Below, piece after piece: positions 58,796 to 64,000 of a stretch of DNA of 64,000 bases. A program made the position numbers and the translations under genes. Origin of the DNA: Taxillus chinensis (taxonomy: Eukaryota; Streptophyta; Magnoliopsida; Santalales; Loranthaceae); assembly GCA_023512835.1 (NCBI GenBank), contig CM042088.1, positions 33,311,664 to 33,375,663 on the forward strand, read 5' to 3'. Within the stretch, counting starts at the first letter, position 1. Each line of letters starts with the position of its first letter. The notes under the pieces were generated by a model. It did not search any database. It was not told the origin of the DNA and saw only the letters and a program-made list of their open reading frames with translations.

Positions 58796-59150
58796 TTTCT
58801 CCTTGCCCCTCCTTGCTCTTCTTCGCCAAATGCCTCCCACTCCCAATAACGCACCAGCCACGATCATAGACAGAATAGGATTCTCTCTCTCTCTCTCTCT
58901 CTCTCGGCTTCAAAATAAAATACCCTTAAACCTAATCACAGAACATAATGACGTATATCGAAAATATACTGTTGTAGGATCGACGTCAACCAAAATACAC
59001 TCACTTCAACCTAGATCGACCAAATATTCTTGCATCGACCAAATTAAGGTTGATCTTACACCAAACCACGCATTGTTGACGTACCAACGTCGACCACACT
59101 AAGCCAGGTCAACCATCGTTTGAGAAAACGTTTTACAAACTCTTACTCTA
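58796..59150 (-). mobile_element. LTR remnant at the right edge of the stack
   Basis: Aligns with 54330-54640: CACGATCATAGACAGAATAGG, a (CT)n run at 58884-58905, then CATCGACC-type words. It is joined directly to integrase sequence at its left, which implies an internal deletion of the old element. Its right edge fades near 59150 without a clear LTR end. Confidence 0.65.
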
Positions 59151-59159
59151 CCATCTCAC

Positions 59160-60754
59160 AAACCACTATTTTAAAAATAGTAAATAAAATACCAATTTTA
59201 TTAGTAAATAAAAAAGTTGTGGGAAATTTCAGAAATTATTATTACTGTTTATTTTCTCAAGCAAATCATGGCTCATTGGGGTGAAAATATTTCACACATT
59301 TTCGTACAAAATAACAATTTTTCTGTGTCATTTTCGCGTTAAGAAATTAGTTTTCTACACAGGGGTTCCGTGTCGGCCACGGCCGCCACAATCTGTCCAG
59401 CCGCGCTGCTTCCCCACTCCAAACCAACCCAACCCGCTTGCCATTGACTCCATCTTCCATGAAGTCAACATACAGCCGGGGTTTTGCTGTCATCGTCAAA
59501 ATTGCATAACTAACGTGGCCGCGTTTCGTCACTCGCTTTCGCCAACGCGCGTCATGCTTATGCGTGGGAGCCAATTAATGTTAGACGACCTACCGTTGGA
59601 GCTCACCACGTGGCATCACCGCCTCTGGAAGCCTGATATGTCCGTCTGTGTCCCGACAGCTGTGTGTGCCCGCGTCGTGGGAGGCACGTGAAGAGATTGG
59701 TGCACGTGTTAGCACGGGACAGGTCCCCTGTGACATGGCATTATCCGGAACAATGACGGTGCCCACCTGGACAATGTGACGCATATGTGGCCTTTACACG
59801 CCAATAAGAGTACGACACGTTTCGAGATTGAGGGATAAACATGGATAGACACGCAATATCAAAGGCGACAAACGCGGGACGCCTCCGGCATCAACGCACA
59901 AATTTCATGCGTTGGGGGAGACTACTAGACTACTTCCACCACCGCTCTTATCCAAGGTGGTCGCCTCTTTTGAATTGAATTATCAATCATATTTCCGAAA
60001 CTGCCCCTTGTTATACCATATTTAAAACTAAGTAGGAACTTACTGTTTTTTTTTTTTTTTTTTTGAAATCCTACTTACAGTCGGCTTTGTGGTAACGCGA
60101 TGCAGTCGGTTGAGGTAGAAAGAGACGTCAATCAATTTACTTACTCTGCCAACAGAGCTTGCAGACAAACACCGGCTCATCCGCTTTCCCTTCTCTATAG
60201 ATCCACCGACGAAAAAAAGAACCCTCGCCTCTCTCTATCGCGCGCGCGCGCGAGACAGAAATATGGTAATATAAATCGTAATCGCCGCTGTATCTACGGA
60301 CAGAGGATCTCTCTCTCTCTATCACACACATATTAGTCGTTGCCTGGGTCACTCTTTGGGATATGGATATGCGTCGTTGCAGAGAGAGAGTGAGAGCCGT
60401 TTAAATTGAGCAAAATTTGAGTAGTTTAAAATTATTGTGAAACCTTGGTTGTACGTTGTTTGTTTGTTTTGTTTTTGTTTTTCAAAAATTCATGACTTAG
60501 TTCAAGCTTTTAATTTCGTAGGAACATCCAAAGGATTTGATGGGTGAGATGTTGCCTGTTCCATTCCTTGTATACTTGCTTTTGTATATATTATGTATTG
60601 GTTTAATGTTGAAAAACAGCAAGAAAACAGTAATACGAAAATCCAATATATATTTTTTGAATTAATTGGTGCATATAGGTGCTGTTGCGTTTGTGAACAT
60701 GGAAAAAGTCATTGGGTTCAATATTTGTAATCTTACTTCAATTATGTGTTTAGA
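59160..60754. other. Single-copy-looking island, promoter-like, no intact gene
   Basis: More GC-balanced than its neighbours at 59340-60400, and unlike the surrounding LTRs. It contains three CACGTG boxes (59606-59708), a T run at 60042-60064, a CG repeat at 60240-60251 and short (CT)n/(AC)n repeats at 60310-60330. The open frames present carry no domain. It could be the promoter and leader of the pseudogene at 60755. Confidence 0.4.
59606..59708. promoter_or_regulatory. Cluster of three CACGTG (G-box/ABRE-like) motifs
   Basis: CCACGTGG at 59606-59613, GCACGTGA at 59684-59691 and GCACGTGT at 59702-59709 stand within about 105 bp. G-box and ABRE sites of this form bind bZIP and bHLH factors in plants. 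Function here is inferred from sequence and density only. Confidence 0.4.
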
Positions 60755-61265
60755 ATGGCATCATCATCAACGACTTCTGTATCTGTTGAAAATCCAACCA
60801 TGAGTACAGTTGTGTGCTTCTGTGAGGTTGAAGTCACATTGAAATACTCAAAGACGGAATGAAATCCTAGCCGACCTTTCTTAAGATGTCGAAACTATAA
60901 CAATGAGGTTTGTGGAGCCTTACCATGTTAAAGTTTTGCATTATGTTTTTAGTAGTAAATATTTGTTGTTGTATGCGTAATCTTTTCCTCTAAATTGATC
61001 AGGGGCTACCGTATTGCAAAATTTTCAAGTGGGCAGATAATCTAGTCATAGAGGAAGACTTGGTTAAAAGGAAACAAGATTTACTAAACAAGAAGTGGAG
61101 CTTGGTAAAGATGCCGAAGATAATAGAAAATAAGGATGTCGAACAGAAAACAAACCGAAGCAGCTCGATAAGGAGATTTTGCTAGCTAGCAGAAATGAGG
61201 GGATAAAAAAGGAGACTTGTTTAGCAACTAGAATTGAGGAGATCGAAATGAAGGAGGTCGCTAGC
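60755..61265 (+). pseudogene. GRF zinc-finger protein, two-exon pseudogene
   Basis: Exon 1 (60755-60907) encodes VVCFCEVEVTLKYSKTE, a TGA at 60860-60862, then NPSRPFLRCRNYNNE. An intron with GT...AG borders (60908-61002, phase 0) leads to exon 2, GLPYCKIFKWADN, VIEEDLVKRKQDLLNKK. Together these carry the GRF zinc-finger pattern CxC, NPxRPFxxC and C-x-FFKWAD (here YCKIFKWAD). After about 61150 the continuation KQLDKEILLASRNEGIKKE is one frame off, so there is also a frameshift. GRF-finger proteins are thought to bind nucleic acid, and many plant copies are short and of unknown role. Two lesions make this copy non-functional unless they are sequence errors. Confidence 0.7.
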
Positions 61266-61269
61266 TAGC

Positions 61270-62267
61270 AAATATGTGCGTGATAACTGTTTTTGAATAC
61301 GGAAAAATTAAAAATAATAAAATATTATTTTTACAAGAATAAAAATAATTTTTTGTTATTTTTAATTTTATATTTTTTTATTTAAAATATTTATTATATT
61401 TTAAAAAAGAAAATAGAAAATATGCAAAATAAATATGCTTTAAGCCTTTTGATTGTGAGGAGATTTAGGCTTAGAAGAGGTATTTTAATACTTTTAAAGG
61501 TAATTTGGGGTTTGATGGATTAAATATTAATATGTGTTAATTTTATTATGAATTATAGTTTAATTATTTAAGTTTTGATTGGAAATACAAAAAAGGGAGT
61601 TATTAAAATATCTATTTATTAAAATATATATTTAATAAAATGTATATAAAAGGAAGGAAAGGCATTGGGATTATCACCCATATAATAGTTGTTACGTTTT
61701 GGTGGGGCATATTTGGTGAGTCAATAGTTCATGTCTGAATTTCGAAGGAGGGAGAAAGCTGTTATGATTAAGGTTTGGTGATTAAGCTTTCGAATATGAG
61801 ATATTCTACCTCTCTTTCCTCTCTTCTCTTTTTAAGTTTTATCTTCTCTTTCTCTCCTCTGTCACATTTTAGGATTAGAATCTAGAATTTAGATTGTTGG
61901 AATGTGTAAATTATTGATAAAATTTTAAAATGTGGGTTAATCATTCTCTCTTTTCGCTGGATTGAAATTTGAGTGAAACATTGATAAAATTTAGAATAAT
62001 GGCTCTATGAATTCGTGAGACTTGTATTGTTATTGTGGGTGAACTTATGTTAAAAACCAAACTTTAGGCTGTGGTGGTTAGAACTGTTATCCAAGTTATG
62101 TGGCGGACCTGAGGATCTTGATTTATTTAGTTGATTGTTGTTTTACCTACAATTTATGTCCTTTTGAAAGGTTGTTTCATGTTTTCTTGAGCATAGAAAT
62201 TCATGGGGATGTCGTTGCTACCACTTTAGGATTCACATTGGCCAAGGATTGTGGCTAGCGTGACATT

Positions 62268-62307
<40 letters not shown>

Positions 62308-64000
62308 GCTCGACCACTGTTCCTCATGAAAACCTTACCCCCTACCAACATCTCTTCCAAATCCGATGGAGACTCTGCCAGCCATCTATTGCATCATCAA
62401 AGTCCGACCCAAAGGCTTGTTGCCGTCCCTGCATGACTCCAAGCAACTGAAGGACGCAACCCAGTGCGCCGCAGTAGCAAGCTGTCGTCCAAGGAGCAAA
62501 GGGGAATTCTGGTTCGTAGAAGAAAATACCCTTTTGACGTTGTCCTTGTGTGTTTTTTTGGCTTACCAAGAAATAAACAGTGCCCCTCCTCTTTTATTGT
62601 TTGTTTTTGTACACTTATAATGTTTTACCCTCGCATATTCAGTCTTGGTTATGCTTTGTTTTTCTTGTACATTGGTTATTAGACTTGTTGTCTCTTGGTT
62701 TGGTCCATTGATTACCATTATGTACCTCTCTTGTCTTCATCCTTGAGAGAGTTTGCTTGTTGTTTTGATTGTTGCTTGCCCTATTGTTTAGTTATGGTCT
62801 AGTCCTAGTCTGTCTAATTTTATCTGTTTGTGGTCTGCTTGTCTCTTTTTTATTATGCTTGTATATTGAAGAAAGGCCTCTATTTAGCTTGATCTTTAGT
62901 CTCAACATTGGAAGAGCCTAGTTAAGAAAACAAATAAACAAAAAATAAATAAAAAACAATAAAGGTTTGTTGCATGAAATATATTTTGGACTGCATATTG
63001 TTTCATGTTATGCTTCTTAGTTGTTTAATGGAATAGCTAGTGATTAACATTTGTTTCAAAAAAAAAAAAAACAGTCTACATGTTTGTTTAGTTGTGGTCT
63101 AATTCTCTGGTTGCCTATAGTTTGGTTTTGTTTATGTAGACCCTTCCTTGTTTTCTTAAAAACAAAAGGGCAAAAACAAACCAAGAAAAAGAACACAAGG
63201 TCGGATGGGTAATGTTTGGTCTGGTTTGTTTGGCCTGTTTTCTTCATCATTGTTTGGGTTTGGCTTCTGAAATTTTTTGCTCTGTGTGTTTGGCATGTTT
63301 ATTGCCGTTTGTGTTTAGCCTCATGTTGGGTGGGCATGATTTTATCTGTTGGGGATGTTTGATTTAAATTATAAGGTTTTAAATAAATATATATGGTCGT
63401 GTTTGGTTTTTCAGTCTTGTGTCTTTTTTCTTTTCTTATTTTCTTATTTTCTTATTTCTTTTCGTTTGATGTTTGCTTTTTTTTTTTCCTGGGTGTTTGG
63501 CTCCTTTCTTTTCTCTGCATGATTCTTGGGCATCTCTCTTACTAGATCGTCTTCTTAAACTCGGCCTCTCCCTTGCTTATGTTGCGTGTACTCTCTGTAT
63601 GTTTATTTTCTTTTCACTGTCTGTGTGTTTTGGTGCGAAAGCAGTCAATTATATGGTTTTCTATGTTTGTAATTGTACGTGTTGTACCATTTATTTATTT
63701 ATTTATTTTATTAGCCTTAGGTTGATGTTAGCACAAGCCACTAGAGATCATGTAACCAATACCATTGTAACTTGTAAATCAAACACAGTGAAAAATAAAA
63801 AAGAAGAGAAAAAAATAAAATAAAATAAAAAAAAAGAAGTTTTTTTCTTTTTTTGTGGATGACACTTTCATACACAAATACCTTTGTTTGAATTTTATTC
63901 TTGAAATTGCTTTTTTTTTCAAAGAGGGCGCTTTCTTTTCTGAAACACTATTTCCACTTTTCCAGTTCTATTTTCTCTTTTTTCATAATCTTTCTAGCAA
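61270..64000. other. AT/T-rich region without a recognisable gene
   Basis: A CT microsatellite lies at about 62269-62304 and an A run at 63058-63071. Low-complexity TTTATTTATTTA and AAATAAAATAAAAT stretches occur near 63690-63830. Open frames at 62251-62682 overlap on three frames and show no domain. The part 62640-63500 is unusually T/G-rich with frequent TTTGGTTTG and TTGTTTAGTTGTGGTCT words, which may be an old transposon or intron. I cannot say which. Confidence 0.4.

Noticed and set aside
62251..62682. Three overlapping open frames near a CT repeat
   Set aside because: No frame shows a domain or clear codon signal, and they cover the same bases in different frames.
63473..63823. 116-residue hydrophobic open frame
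   Set aside because: Its Phe/Leu/Cys-rich content follows from T-rich DNA. No start context, domain or partner exon.

Overview
This is eukaryotic nuclear DNA from a flowering plant, most likely a dicot and possibly woody. The evidence is one intact intronless HSPRO (Hs1pro-1 type) gene, AT-rich intergenic DNA with long microsatellites, and layers of LTR retrotransposons whose primer-binding sites match plant initiator-Met tRNA. I cannot name the species. I see no rRNA or tRNA gene, no CRISPR array and no bacterial-type operon. Most of the window is transposon.

Layout. 1-2160 holds a decayed Ty1/copia pol. 2161-8640 is AT-rich and gene-poor, with a 28-bp minisatellite (3211-3350) and a 1.5-kb solo LTR flanked by CATTT (4807-6302). 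8642-12427 is a copia-type solo LTR (target duplication CATTC) split by a 2.4-kb gypsy-type solo LTR (duplication ACTAA). 12904-15527 holds a ~90-bp tandem repeat split by a hAT-type MITE, an LTR piece, a GC-rich hAT-like element and a 176-bp TRIM-size solo LTR inside that element. The one convincing gene, HSPRO, is at 16010-17485 on the minus strand with a TATA box at 17649-17656. 18300-26900 is AT-rich with microsatellites, a 231-bp tandem repeat, copia LTRs and a candidate TIR element.

26918-59150 is one nested transposon stack of about 32 kb. I call two related LTR types A and B. Type A has ends TGTAAAGACTCG and GGGGGCGTGACA and an LTR of about 2.4 kb. Type B has ends TGTAAGGACCCG and GGGGCGTGACA and an LTR of 1.6-2.0 kb. 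B encodes a Ty3/gypsy polyprotein whose integrase tail suggests the chromovirus/Tekay group. From outside in: an old B element (minus); a type A LTR (plus) in its LTR; a second type A LTR (minus) inside the first; a B element (plus) inside that, left over from a tandem three-LTR form; and inside this an 8.9-kb B element (minus) in the reverse transcriptase plus a type A solo LTR in the 5' LTR. Another type A solo LTR sits in the pol of the outermost element. Target duplications, exact or one base off, support most steps. Every retrotransposon reading frame is broken.

59160-60750 is single-copy-looking DNA with a cluster of three CACGTG boxes. 60755-61265 is a two-exon GRF zinc-finger pseudogene. 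61270-64000 is AT/T-rich with no gene I recognise. No element here appears autonomous. I find no evidence for a new biological system. The noteworthy content is the insertion record, the LTR promoter architecture and the fast-changing repeat arrays inside LTRs.
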